DNA of 64,000 nucleotides, from contig JBITNC010000001.1 in NCBI GenBank assembly GCA_050084985.1, positions 103,044,001 through 103,108,000 on the forward strand, read 5' to 3'. Each line of letters opens with the position of its first letter. Within the stretch, counting starts at the first letter, position 1. The DNA comes from Nageia nagi. Its lineage: Eukaryota > Pinophyta. The translations under genes and the position numbers were made by a program. Below the pieces are notes generated by a model that saw only the letters and a list, made by a program, of their open reading frames with translations, was not told the origin of the DNA and did not search any database. Below are positions 22,851 to 35,175 of this stretch, one piece after another.

Positions 22851-24318
22851 ATGCCTAAGGAGTTGGATGAATTCTGGTAATATATGACACCATTGGAGGG
22901 CGTTGCAGGAAATTCAACATATCTCAAATGTAACCTTTGTGGAAAGGGATTCTGGAGAACAATTACAAGATTCAAAGGGTGTCTTTTTCAAATACCAAGG
23001 AAAGATGTGGAAAGTTGCCTAGTTGCAAGTCCAAATCTTGCCTTGGAGGTAGTAAGAGCCACAAATTCGATAACAAAGAAAAGAAGTAGGAGATAAGCAT
23101 TTTGAATGGATCTAGGGATGAGTTCTTATACAAGTGCAAGCTAAGCTACTTAAGGGATTGAAATTCCTTCCTACTTTGAGTCATAGATAAATCCTAGAGC
23201 CCAACTATGTATTACTATTATCTTACAAAAGAATGAGAAGAAACATGCAAACTTGATACTAGCCAAACTAATTTATTATGAAAGAGTTTTAATTAGCATT
23301 ACAGTGAGCCCTTTATGACTACCAACGTTCGGTACAACTTATGCGGTCAGGGTTGGCTACATGGTGCCCACTCATTTAGAAATGCAAGGGCCTCTTATGT
23401 AGGATCTAAAGTAGGAGTGCATGGAGAGGTATATATTAGATTTAATTATTAATTATTATTTTTTAAATATTTCTTTTCTTGTAGTTTTTAAATTGCATTT
23501 TTAGTTGCATTTTAAATTTAAGTTATTTTATTTTTATTTTGTTTTCTTTTTGTTTTAGATTGGTTGACATTTGAAATTCTTGGAAGTTATTGGGTTCAAC
23601 TATATTATCTGATGGGTGGACAAAGAATAAGGGTACAACCTTAATTAATTTACTAGCATATTCCAAACAAGGCACAATATTCTTGAGATCCATGGATGCA
23701 TCCACTCAAACAATGGTTCAAATATGTTATGTAACCTATTAGACCAATTTGTGAAGGACGTAGGGGTGGAACACGTTGTCCAAGTGGTCACGAACAATGT
23801 TGATAATTATGTTTCAGTTGGTAACAAGCTTATAGATAGACATTGCTCCATTTATTGGACTCCATGTGCTTGTCATTACAATGATCTTCTTCTGGAGGAT
23901 AGGAAAATTGGCTTGGGTGAAAGAGGTGGTTGACTAAGCAAGGGCAATCACCAAGTTCATTTATAATAAATTCATCATTCTTAGCATGATGAGGAGATAC
24001 ACCAACAATATGGAGTTGTTGTGCTTAGGAGTTACATGTTTTGCCTTCAATTTCATCTCTCTTCAATCAATATTTAGGTTCATGCATGAGATTTGTACAA
24101 ATGTTCGTTTCTAGAGAGTGGAGTGCTTCCCCCATGAGCACAAGGCCAAAGGGCTAGGTGATGGTTTCTTTGATAGGAAAGGATGATGATCAACACAGTT
24201 TGTGCAATGATTGGGTCACTTGTACGAGTCCTTTGTTTACTTGATGGTGATAGGCCTACTATGAGCTACTTGCATGAGGCCAAGAAAAATTATTATATTG
24301 AGGTCAGGATCATGACCC
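22851..24318 (+). pseudogene. hAT transposase, N-terminal half
   Basis: ATG at 22851 (MPKELDEFW). Next comes a BED zinc finger: KCNLCGKGFWRTITRFK has the two Cys, but the following His has become Cys (KGCLF), so zinc binding is probably lost. A DUF659-type region follows at 23724-23935 (GVEHVVQVVTNNVDNYVSVG, then CACHYNDLLLED). Then come ARAITKFIYN and LLCLGVTCFAFNFISLQSIF. It ends near YLHEAKKNYYIEV at about 24310, where homology stops abruptly. The C-terminal half of a plus-strand hAT transposase resumes at 43280. I infer one element split by nested insertions. Frameshifts and stops are frequent. Confidence 0.85.
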
Positions 24319-24340
24319 TTGGGATCTTGATACCCATGAT
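24303..24340. repeat. Candidate left terminal inverted repeat of an inserted DNA transposon
   Basis: TCAGGATCATGACCCTTGGG begins exactly where the hAT homology ends. Its first 30 bases match the reverse complement of 42525-42556 at about 21 positions (CAGGATC, then TT, GGATC, GA, ACC). A related GATCCTGGTC word also occurs at 24452. The assignment is tentative. Confidence 0.35.
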
Positions 24341-25529
24341 CTTGATACCCGTGATGCTGACCCTTGAGATCCCAATCATCTCGGCTTCCTCCCTAGCCAT
24401 TTCACCTCTTTTCCTCTCATAGCACAATGACATCCATAGTATTAGGAGCTGCGATCCTGGTCTTTGAAGTGTTCATATGCCCTCCATCTTATCCACATTG
24501 TGACCGCCATCGTTCCCCCTTCAAGGTATGCCTTCGAATCTCTCGTTTGGTTTTTTTTCAGGTAAAAAATAGTTGTTATAGAGTCTAGTTTTACCCATGA
24601 AAATTGCTTCTACTTAAATTTTATAGGGCCTTTTTAGAATATACTTCTACTTTATCTATTTATTTTACCTTTTGATTAGTCTCCTAATTTGATTAAGACA
24701 TATTATAATTACTATGGGTAGTAGAAAACTTGAAATGTATGCCCCTACTATAACATTCCTATTTCACCAAGTTTGGAGTTCTTATGATAAACGTTCTCAA
24801 ACAATATTTGATTAAATCAAATGGTAAATTATGATGCAATTGAATTTTGAAGACGAATAAGAAGATAAATAGTTGTTAAAAGGGAGACTTTTATGTTAAT
24901 AATATATTTTGTAACCTTTTCCCCTTATAAATTATAAAGTGAAGGGTAAGGAGGTAATGTTTAATCATTACAGTCAAGTCATAAACAAAATTTTTGAGTC
25001 CATTTCTAAGGAGAGTCGATAAAACTCTTAGAGAGAAATAGGGAGTAATGTTATTTAAGTGAGAGCATAAGCTATTTGTTATTTTATTCCATGTTAGTAT
25101 TGGACATGGGAATCATTGTAAACCTATGAGAGATTGAGATTGAGGGTATAGAGATAGTACAAGTGCATATTGCTAAAGATAGGAGCACATTCAAGAGAAC
25201 TTTACTTAAGGTAATTATGGAGGTGATATTATTCTTGTAAGAGCAATATTAGAGAGACTTTTGGAGGAAGGATAAAATTGTGTTATCTTCACCATATAAT
25301 TAAAGAGATTTTGTTGCTACAGATATATGAGGAAGCTAAAAATTTGTTTTCACTTTATTTACTTCACAAGATTAAAATTTCATCTCAATGACCCTAGTGG
25401 ATAGACTAAAAATAATATCACAACATCCCAATTTCAAACTATCAACAAAACGTGAAGGGAATGCTAGTAAAAAATATATAACATAATTGTATTTAATTTA
25501 GAAAATTCAAATAATTCATTGTTTAAGCT
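24341..25529. other. Non-coding, AT-rich
   Basis: No gene recognised. It lies between the candidate transposon end and the C-terminus of the broken minus-strand gene, so it is probably that element's 3' non-coding region. Confidence 0.4.
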
Positions 25530-26903
25530 TACCTTTATTTTTCAATCTGTTGTACTGTCTACATCCTCTCTTTTTTTGCAATGCATCTATAATCATCTCA
25601 TGGTCATTTGACGAAAGGGTCCACAACACTATTCAAAGGCCTCTCTTTATATATGAATGGTTTGATATTTGTTGCCAATATCAAATGCGAGTAATGTACA
25701 ATCTTTTTACTTATTTCATAATCTTCGAATGCAAGCAAACCAGCTACTTATCTAGTAATATATTTTCGTAACCATGTGCCAACAACCACAACAAAAGTTG
25801 TTGGATATAACCATGATTTATCCATCATTATCAAAATTTGGAAAATATGACAAATAGTCTAAAGAAATATCTAGAGAGTAGATAATAAGCTCGCTTGAGA
25901 AACACATATATACGAACTTGTTGGATAAAGAAATCCATCATCATCACATCGAAGTTGAGTTAACTTAAGTTTTTTCTCAACACATCAAGCTAGCCAATAC
26001 CCTATTCCCTTTTCATTCCCTTTAGGTGCAACAATGACATACACATGTCCTGCAACAATATTTATAAGTGTTCAATGTATAAAATTAACATAATTTATAT
26101 ATTAAAATCATGTGTACATTTTCAAGAATATAAATAAATTGAATTTACAAATTACCTTCTTCTACAAGGTTTGAAATACGATCATAGTCCTCTGATACAA
26201 ATAATTCATCTTCAATTATTGTTTCTTGTTGATCATCATGGGCTTGTAAAGGTGTCAAAGATATTTGTTTCTATTCCTCAACCTATTTTGTATTTCCACA
26301 TGATTATGAATAACCTACAATACAAGTCTTACAAAAACATGTAAGCTCATTTATACATATAGTCCAAGTGCTTGCTTTTGAACTCTTAAATGAATGCCGC
26401 TTTGTTGATCCATTGATTGTATCACAATCAAGACGATTCATAATAATATCTTCTTCAACTAACCAAAAGTATTTTTTGAATTGTAGAATTCTCACTTGAT
26501 CTTGTAGATAATGTTGTACTACACCATTCCAAAATATCACGGGCATCTTTAAATTTACTTATATCACCAAATTTTAGTTGCTCTCTAGCAAGAGCTTTTT
26601 TAACACATGCACTTGCTTTATCGTGTTCTCCTTTACCATGTCCTGCTTTAATAAAACTCCATATATGTTTAATGTTTTTTTCTTTATGAACCCTACTTAG
26701 CCAATAAAACATTCATGAATTTTTAAACTGTCCCGTATAATTATATGACCATATGAAATGTTTTGCCATCTAAATTCTTCTTTCATCCAAATTATTGTAA
26801 AATACCTTAAAACAATATTGGACAAACTTTGATGAGTGTAATCGATTATCACTTACATAGAAATGGTACTCCTTCAAAACGCTTTTGTTATCTTCAGTAC
26901 TAT
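25530..26903 (-). pseudogene. Transposase-like gene, C-terminal piece (piece 3 of 3)
   Basis: Minus strand. From 26903 it reads KEYHFYVSDNRLHSSKFVQY, later KHFIWSYNYTGQFKNS, then the conspicuous KHIWSFIKAGHGKGEHDKAS and CVKKALAREQLKF. After a probable intron (about 26155-26050) come YVIVAPKGNEKGIGYWLA, a CGA-to-TGA type stop, CVEKKLKLTQLRCDDD, VVGTWLRKYITR and IVHYSHLILATNI. It continues pieces 35898-37129 and 41879-42356 and was separated from them by the LTR element at 26904. I recall an uncharacterised family in large plant and animal genomes with the same D-G-C-x-x-Q-F-K ... H-G-K-G-x-x-D layout. A DDE-type nuclease is a guess. Stops show it is inactive. Confidence 0.65.
26899..26903. repeat. 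Left target-site duplication ACTAT
   Basis: Identical to 35898-35902, immediately outside the two LTRs of the 26904-35897 element. Confidence 0.9.
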
Positions 26904-27631
26904 TGTAGATGCTTAAAAATGAGTTAGTTTTTATTTAATAAATCATATTTAGACTCATTAAATGATTAATTAACAATAATACATAAATCAAGATAAAGTG
27001 CTATTATATTGCAATACCATGTGTTAGGACCAATGCAATATCATAAACCATGGGTTTTATTTTAAATTGTCTTGAATATAGAAAATATTATTGTTATTGC
27101 TATGCGTAAGCTTTCACTCCGTTTTTTTTCTTGCAGGTTATAAATACAGGAGGTGATGTTTGACATCCCTATCGGATCTCTCTGATAGGTGGTTTTCCTA
27201 AATATCAAACTTATGATATCTCTTGATGCCACCTATCTTGAGAAATTTGTTATACTCTTTGAGCTCTATTATCTCTCTTTTGTGCGCGACACGAAACATC
27301 AAGTTCCATGCAGCCAGCAACGTACCATTGCCACATAGCCTTTTAGATCAGGAGGTCCAAATTTCAGGGAATGAATTGTGGTTCCATTCTAGAGAATATT
27401 TATTACGAGCTCATCTAAAGTCTGATCGCAATCCTATGAAGATTCATTGTTATTCTTATTTGAGGATTGTACATAAATCGACTACTTGCTTCACTTTGTA
27501 TTAGGTTTATATGTTTTATGTATATTTGTTGTATATATGATATTGAGCTTATCATTGTACAAATCATTGTATTTGTAGATCATTTATTTATTTGTGTATT
27601 TATTCATTAATTACACATTTTTGAGTCTACA
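26904..27631 (+). repeat. 5' LTR, 728 bp
   Basis: Starts TGTAGATGCTTAAAAATG and ends TTTTGAGTCTACA. TATAAATA lies at about 27139-27146. It is followed directly by TTTTGGTGAATTTGACATTC, where the primer site should be. That sequence only weakly resembles the tRNA-Asp type used by Athila/Tat elements. Confidence 0.9.
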
Positions 27632-27797
27632 TTTTGGTGAATTTGACATTCTTACACACCTAGTTCTTCACCTAGGGCATCCTTATTAAAAAGTCATGAA
27701 TCCATTTTCATTGTTATTTGTCCCTCTACTTGAAGCTCTTTGAATAATAGCTAGAGAAAATGATAAAACTAGGGTTTGTTCTACTTATGTTTCAAAA

Positions 27798-30181
27798 ATG
27801 GATTTAAACATAGAACAACCTAAGGTCTCTAAAAAAAGGTTAATTTCAATGATATCCGAAGAAGTGTTAGGCATAACCCTGACTTACCTCTACAAGAACA
27901 CCCTAATAACCTTGATGTTTGTAGTGATTATGAATCTAGAAGTTCTAGCAAGAAAGTTGATATTATTGGTGAAACTTTTCATAGATTTGATATAAATATT
28001 GAACATATGTAAGTTTGAATAGTCATGAAGATGCTTCTAATGATAATGTTGAAATTGAACAATTAGATAGAATTCCTAATCGTATTAACCTATTCAAGAA
28101 TTGCTATCTGATAGAGAAAAGTTAGAATATTTCCTTACTCATAATGCTGAAACTGTTAGGCATATCCAAAGAAGTGTTAGGCATAACCTTGACTTACCTC
28201 TACAAGAACCTCACCCTAATAACCTTGATGTTTGTAGTGATTATGAATCTACAAGTTCTAGCAAGAAAATTGATATTACTGGTGAAACTCCTCATAGATT
28301 TGATATAAATATTGAACATTTTGAATTTGAATATGAAAGTTTGAATAGTCATGAAGATGCTTCTGATGATAATGCTGAAATTGAGCAATTAGATAGAATT
28401 CCTAGCCGTATTTGATCTATTCAAGAATTACTATCTGATAGAGAAAAGTTAGAATATTTCCTTACTCATAATGTTGAAACTATTATTGATATTCTAACAA
28501 ATTATGAGCTACTAGAAGAGAACTTTGTAGCTTCGCAATTGTCGGATAGTTTGTTTTCTTATGAGCATGCAAGCTCACCAAGATGAAGAGTTTCTACTAT
28601 TAATACAGACATCGCTAACATCGTGTCATCTTGTGAAAACGTTGCCACCGACGTGAATGAAGTTGAAATAAAATCTACTTCTAAGGACAACGATGATGTT
28701 TCAAAACCCCTAAGCGAAGTAGTTGTTGAGAACGATGGTGAGGAAAGTGAAGATGAAAATTATGACTACTTGATTCTCAAACTTGATCACTTTAAAAAAG
28801 GTACGCTTCCTAAAGGTTAGGATATTGTACAAGATGATCGTGATGCTCAGCTTCAAATACAAATTGCAAATATTATTTATGATGCTTATAAGAAAAATCT
28901 TGATTGGTCATTAAAAGAGCATAATATTAAAATTGAGTTCTTTCATAATATTTAAGACACTATCCCCTTTCATTTGGAGCCTTATACACAACAACTAGTG
29001 TGTGATGAAATTATTTGATAAATTGGAACATGAACGAGTAAATAGAATTGGACCTTTTCTTGTGCTTAAAGAGAATGAACTTACAAATGCAAGGGTTCCA
29101 CCTCAAACCCCTCCACCAACCCCAATAGATAATATACCTGTGGTTTCAAACCCAACTGAGGAAAGGATAAATAAATTGGAAATGGAATTGCTTAATGATA
29201 ACACTGATGATTTCTTGTTTTGCTTAAAATGTCCTTTGATTGATAGAATTATGTGTAAAGTGCTCAATGAGAAAAATAGTATTAAATTTACAAAATTTGA
29301 TAGCTTGCAAGATCCTAGGATGCATGTTATAAAATTTCAAGAAGCAACTATGGAATATATGGATGATAGAGATTTGCTTGCTAAATTGTTTTCACATAGT
29401 TTGAAAGATGATGCATTGAAATGGTACTTTCTTCTTCTTGAAAAAAGTATTGATAGATATGAGAATTTGATTCATCAATTTTTGCAAAATTTTAAATACA
29501 ATATCACTGAAAAGGTTCACTATAAAGATTTGTGTAAGATTAAGCAATTACCTAACCAATTTTTGGCTGATTTTGTAAAAAAATAGAAAGAAACTACTAA
29601 CAAGATTACAATGCCTGAACAAGATTTGGAAGATACATTTGCTAATGCATTATTGCCTATGTATAAGCTATTGGTTATCTCTAATTGTGATATGAGATTG
29701 GGAGAAATGATGAATGTTTTGTTTAAAAAGAGACTTGTATTAAAAACTTATATGCTATGCGTAGTAACAAACTTCAAACATATGATAAGAAGCTAAATAC
29801 TCATGAAAAAAATAAGAAATACGAAGTGAATAATGTTGACAACAATTGTAAAACTCAAACATATAACAAGAAAAAATTTGAAAGAAATAATAAACCTCAA
29901 AGGAAATTTATAGAGTTGACAGATACTGCTAATAATATTTTTAATGTGTTGTTGAAAGAACTTATTGAGCTTCTACCTATTGTTGAACCTAAATTTTCTC
30001 ATGGTATGCTTAAAATTTTTCGATGAGGAATTTTGCAATTATCATAGGGTGTACCTGGACATTTAATAAGAAATTGCAGGACTCTAAGACATCTTATTCA
30101 AGATTTCATTGACAAGAGAGCAATTAAGATGGATGACAACACTAGTGTAGATGATGGACCTGTGCACCCTAATAACGAATA
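27798..30181 (+). pseudogene. Ty3/Gypsy gag polyprotein, lightly broken
   Basis: Starts MDLNIEQPKVSKKR at 27798. The N-terminal part has a roughly 310-base internal duplication (27850-28130 and 28160-28470), rich in Asp/Glu. The gag core runs 29002-29586 and on past a TAG at 29584-29586, where Trp is expected (FVKK, stop, KETTNKITMPEQDLEDTF). Motifs include FDSLQDPRMHVIKFQEATME and LFSHSLKDDALKWYF. The C-terminus at about 30015-30090 retains a zinc-knuckle-like FCNYHR...VPGHLIRNCRTL in shifted frames. This would be the particle-forming protein of the element. It is inactive because of stops and frameshifts. Confidence 0.85.
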
Positions 30182-31290
30182 ATTAAGGGTGTTCACAAAT
30201 CCCTTACCTCCTTCACAACCAAGAGGTTGCATTGGAAATGGTAAGTACTTCACATGGTTTGAATTATTATTTCACTCATAAACATGGCTGCGAAAACAAC
30301 AATTCAAAGAATGATGGAAAAGACATAAAATTCAACAATGCTAACGACATGCACCACTATTCATATGCTACCCAGGACATGGAAAAAGCGAAACCAAAGG
30401 TACCTATTTTAATTCTTACCTCTGCAAAATATGTTTGGGTTGCAGAAATATCCTAGGTATGAAAAATTATTGCTTAAAGTATAAAAATTGCATCTATAGT
30501 GTACATTAGGTAGGATGTTTTTATTTTCGGCCATTGTGAATTGTTGTTCTTTGTATGCATGAGTTTATTGATTTATTCAATTCATGATTTAGGCTTTCAC
30601 TATTTCTTCAAAATTTCGTTGTTTGACTTAGAACCCACATCGTTGAAAGCTTACCCACCTATTTTTACGCCATTAACAATGTGGTTTTCTTGGAATAGAA
30701 TAAAAACGAATAGTATTTCATTAATGCTTTCCATATTTTTGACTCATTAAAATGATTAAAAACATAAATTTGATGTTGTTCACTAGAAAAAAAACTTGAC
30801 TTTGTTTATTGTTGTATCGTTTGGTACCTTAGAACCTAGCTAGGAGGTTCGCTTATTGCTTTAGTTATTGATTGAGAATTGTAAGTGTTTAATTATTAGA
30901 TATTGCATGAATATATATTGAAATGTATTATTTGGATTCATCGATGCTTAAGCATTGCATATATGATCTTTTACTAATGGGTTCATTGCTTATTATTTAA
31001 AAATTGTACTTTGAGTTTACATGTTTTATTAAACACATTGTGCAACAATGATACTGAACCATTCACATTCATTCATAAAGCAAGTAAAATAAACCAAACA
31101 CATTTTTACACAAAGTTGAGCCCAAATAGATTTTATATAATTATATAAAAAATGAATCATATATTGTACAACATGGGGTGGCTCCAAGTCTACAACCTAG
31201 CTACTAATGAGCACTACTCCCATTGCTAGCAGTATCTCTTGTTCTCTACCTAACTCGATAGCTACTACTGTTAGTCCTTGATAAAGATAC
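30182..31290. other. Non-coding spacer where pol would be expected
   Basis: I looked for protease (DTG), reverse transcriptase (Y-x-DD), RNase H and integrase motifs in all frames and saw none. Only short ORFs without familiar content occur. Confidence 0.6.
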
Positions 31291-31306
31291 TCCACCTGAA
31301 ACAACA

Positions 31307-33225
31307 CTAGTGTTTGATCCTTTGCGCTGCCATGAGAGCTTTGGCTCTCTCATATTTACCCCGAAGGGTGGCTATCTCCCCCTCCTTCCTCTTGATATGG
31401 TCCATGAGGCTTTGTATGAAAGCCCACTGCTCGTTTGGTGGAGGCATGTCCACTCTCTCCTGAAGTCTCTTCACAAATTGCTCTAATGTACCAATCTGTG
31501 CATCTCGTGCTGCAATTGTGGCCTGTAGGACTGCCATCTATGCCTTGAGAGAATTTAGCCTCTCATTCTTTGCCTCTAAGGCCACCATGCATGTCTTTTC
31601 TTCTCCTCTAAATAATGTCTACATTGTTAGACCACTAGTCATGTATGAAATTGCAAAATGACATATATGATTAGCTTTTTACTTAGTGCTACCAATGTTA
31701 CAGCCTCTCCTAGTGCTACTAATCCTAGTGTTACCGCTTTTCCATCCTTCTGCATGGGTATATCATGCATTAGATTGTTCACCTAGTAGGGGTCATTCTT
31801 GGAGGAATCCTTGCTTGTTGCAACATCCTCCTCCTCCTCATCCTTGTCCATGCCCAAATCGGTAGTACAAACTCCTCTTCGCCATGTGGCATATCCTCTA
31901 ACAACTCCCAATGCCATGGAGACATTGGGTGTCGCATCATGTACCCTTGACTCCTCCCATGTGAGCCTCCAAGCTGGGATAACCTATGATCTTGCAAGTG
32001 TGTCTCTCTCCACCATATATTGATGGTAGCATATGGGAACTGGTAGGATTTCTTGCTAGATCCCAAATTATCTTAGAACTCGGTGGGGGTGGTATGGCTC
32101 CACCAACTTCTTGCTAGTCTAGAGGAAGCACTTCTGATGAACCCAAGCAAGCTAATGGGCATCTCATTATCCCATACGAAGTTGGCATAGGAGACCCATA
32201 CCAGGTCTGCATGTAAGTCGTAAATCTCTCTCCTTATCGCCTCTAAGGAGTGGGGGTATCTATACAATCTTGCCCTTGACACCCAACATGTTAGGGAAAT
32301 ATCTCTTAGGTCCTCTCAACCCCTTTATATCCCAACCAACCCGATGACTGTGATCTTCTCATAGGCCCAAACCTAGAGAAGATCCGCATGGGAAATTGTA
32401 ACATTGAACTTGTCAATGCTCACAAAATTGTACAAATCTCTATATAGCTGTGCCAAGACTAATGGTGCCCATGCAAATTGTGTGCCCCTCACACATATCT
32501 CCTGAACCACCTAAGCTAATCCAAGTGGGAAGGATGAGCTTCTTTGTTTTGGACATAGATATGTCTAGATAATCGGAACAATGTGGAGCCATAGATGCCT
32601 TCCTAGTTGTGTAAACTGACGTACCTTTGCTAGCCTTGCTGCTCGATGATCCCAATCATGGTCAACCTTGCCAGTTAGCCACAATGCTAATTGTTCTCGA
32701 ATGTTGTTATCTGCCACCTTCGTCTGGTGGACCAATCTCCCTCTGATAGGTATAACCCATATCCCGTATATGTCTAGTAATGTGACTATCATTTCACCTT
32801 GGGGCAAGTGAAATGTGTTGCAATTGAGATCCTAGTGCCTTGCTAGCACTATCAACAATGGAAGATCCTACTGGATATGACCAAAAATTGGTAGGTACGC
32901 TAGCCGACACCGAGTGAGGATGTCATCCTCCTAGTTTGACCATTGCCATGTTTGTGCCTTCTCTAACGTTGCTATGGACATGGGCCTTCTCCTAATCAAA
33001 ACCTTGCTGTGAGTAGCAAAAATTTATGTATTAAAAATCACATTGCAAGATTGGAATAACGTGTAGAAAAAAATTGAACACAAATCTAAATCAAATTAAG
33101 GGCTTAAACTAAACATTTCAATGACATACTGTATTGTCAAATGGAAGTGTGCGAAGATACTCTATAATATGTCCCTTCCATCTGGTCACGGGATGCCTAA
33201 TCCCCCTCCAGTCATTGTTTGCCAT
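31307..33225 (-). pseudogene. Antisense plant mobile domain (PMD) protein gene inside the LTR element
   Basis: ATG at 33225 opens an exon MANNDWRGIRHPVTRWKGHI...FDNT (33225-33130). It ends at a GTATGT donor. A 127-base intron to 33003 lets the frame continue VLIRRRPMSIATLEKAQTW. The diagnostic PMD block follows: NTFHLPQGEMIVTLLDIYG, then VIPIRGRLV (32830-32740). Further on come FVWDNEMPISLLGFI and, at 31535-31310, a coiled coil (MAVLQATIAARDAQIGTLEQ). The order and spacing fit a complete PMD-type protein of about 550 residues. All premature stops I saw are TAG, mostly where Trp or Gln is expected (for example ARH, stop, DLNCNTFHLP). PMD proteins act in silencing or meristem maintenance in plants, and many are TE-borne. 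Confidence 0.75.
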
Positions 33226-33399
33226 GTGGAATAGTTTAAAAGGTGAATGAGAGACTCAAATACCTAGCAGGGTCAGTCATACAGGTCAGAAGATGAGTTA
33301 CTCCATGTGCTACGCTAAGTCAAAATCGTTTGAATCCATCGAAGCAGACCAAGAAAGCGAGAGGAGAAAACAAGAAAGAAACAAAAGTCAACCCCTTGC

Positions 33400-33406
33400 T
33401 TTTATA
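33400..33406 (-). promoter_or_regulatory. TATA box for the antisense PMD gene
   Basis: On the minus strand, GAATATAAAAGCAAGGGG, 175 bases before the PMD start codon at 33225. The context is a normal plant core promoter. An upstream ATG with a short ORF lies in the leader. Confidence 0.5.
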
Positions 33407-33419
33407 TTCCTCTTTTTCC

Positions 33420-35160
33420 TGTAAATATTTGGCCTTGTAAAAATATTACTTTGCGTGTTTATTGTGTTTGAAATTATTTTACATGACTATGGTCGCTTTT
33501 TTCAAAAATAAATTTTGCTGCTTTCACATTACCAGCGGCATGTTCTTCAAATTGGTCATTTGTCCGATGCCCAACACTTCCAAATGGGAAAATCACGCCT
33601 TTTCCTTCACCATAATGAATATTGGATGGCTCATTGTTTGATTATTTTCTTTAAAATTTGTCTATAGTAAATGGACGCCGCCAATGGCGTAGTTTCTGTC
33701 AAATTGATAGAAATTCTAAATGCGATACTTTAATCATTCTTATCATATATTTTTTTAAACGATTATTTTGAATGTTGGATCATTGCAAATGCTAAAATTT
33801 AATTGCTAAAGATCAATTTAATTTAAATTGTACAATAATTTTTCATATCTGAAATTGTTCATGATTCACATTTTCTATATAGTTAAAAATTCATGATTTA
33901 TTGTTAATTGGATGCACCATTTTTTTTAAAATAAAATCATCCATTAAAGCGCCATCAATGGCATGGAAACGATATAATTAAGTGTGTTCTCAAATGATTA
34001 TTATGATTGCATAGTATTGCAAGTTCAAAATGATGAAGTTTTTGATTTTACAAGCAATTTATGGACTCATTGATTACATAGTCAAATGTTGCTAATTCAT
34101 GATGTACCTTGAAAATGTTATGACAAATTGTGTTACTATTTTCAATCTAAATTGATGCAAAATGATATGGATGTTCGTCAATTGAATATCTTTTAAATTG
34201 TTTTTACCAAATATGGAAAAATGTATGCCGCCATTAGCATGCAATTACTACAAATCTTTTGCAAATAAGGCATGTTGACATTTTACTTAATATTTGCTCA
34301 TTGTGATAAATTCTTTGTGCATATGCAATGTTTTATGGATAAGGATCAAAATTGTTGAAGACATGATTGTACAATTTTAGGCACACCACGTTGCCAACGA
34401 CGTGTATTCACTTTGAAAATTTATGCAAATTGAAGTATTGAAATTCAAGTCTACTAAATGTTTGAATATTTGATACATTTACAAAAATTGAATGCTATTG
34501 TTCATTGTTCTACTAACAAATGTTTTCAAAGTCATGGTCACTCCATGAGCAACATCTCTTATCAATTGCAGGATTATTTCAAGCTTGAGTTATTAAAAGT
34601 TCTCATCAGCTTGATAATCATCATTTTTTCAAACTTGAGTTATTAAAAGTTCTCATCAGCTTGGTCTTTATAGACTATAAGTTGTTTGTCACACTAGTTT
34701 ATACATTGGGGATATTACACACCTGGGGCATTAATGAGGACCTCATACGCTTGCTCTTCATAGATTATGAGTTGTATGTCATAGTATTCTATTTATCATA
34801 ATTTATATAGCTATGAGTCGCATCAACCATATTGACAAAATACATATTATATTTATTTTATCCTTGTTTTTTATATTGCTTAATATTTAATGGATGTGAT
34901 CTATGCAAGTATATGTTGTTTTGTTCTGCAAGCATTATTTGGGTGAGTAGGATTGGCATAGAACACTCACCTTATAGAGGGACTCCAATTTTGGTTTGGT
35001 CACCTCACGCAACATGAGCTAGGGGAAACCAATACTAAAAGGAGGCAAACAACATACCATACTCGACATGTTGATCGAAACAGGGAAGTTCGCTTTACTA
35101 TTGAATTTTTTTTCTCTAAACTTCTTTGGACTATGCAATCAATGCTTTTCATTACATATC
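33420..35160. other. Non-coding 3' internal region of the LTR element
   Basis: AT-rich, with no gene. Local duplications: GAGTTATTAAAAGTTCTCAT at about 34585 and 34636 (spacing 51), and a CTTTATAGACTATAAGTTG-like segment at about 34668 and 34756. Confidence 0.5.
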
Positions 35161-35161
35161 T

Positions 35162-35175
35162 AAAGAAAGGAAAAA
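35162..35175 (+). other. Polypurine tract
   Basis: AAAGAAAGGAAAAA lies immediately before the TGTAGAAGC start of the 3' LTR, the expected plus-strand primer site. Confidence 0.8.

Noticed and set aside
27632-27655. tRNA-Asp primer-binding site after the 5' LTR
   Set aside because: Only about 8 of 13 positions match the known site, which is not enough to name the primer tRNA.
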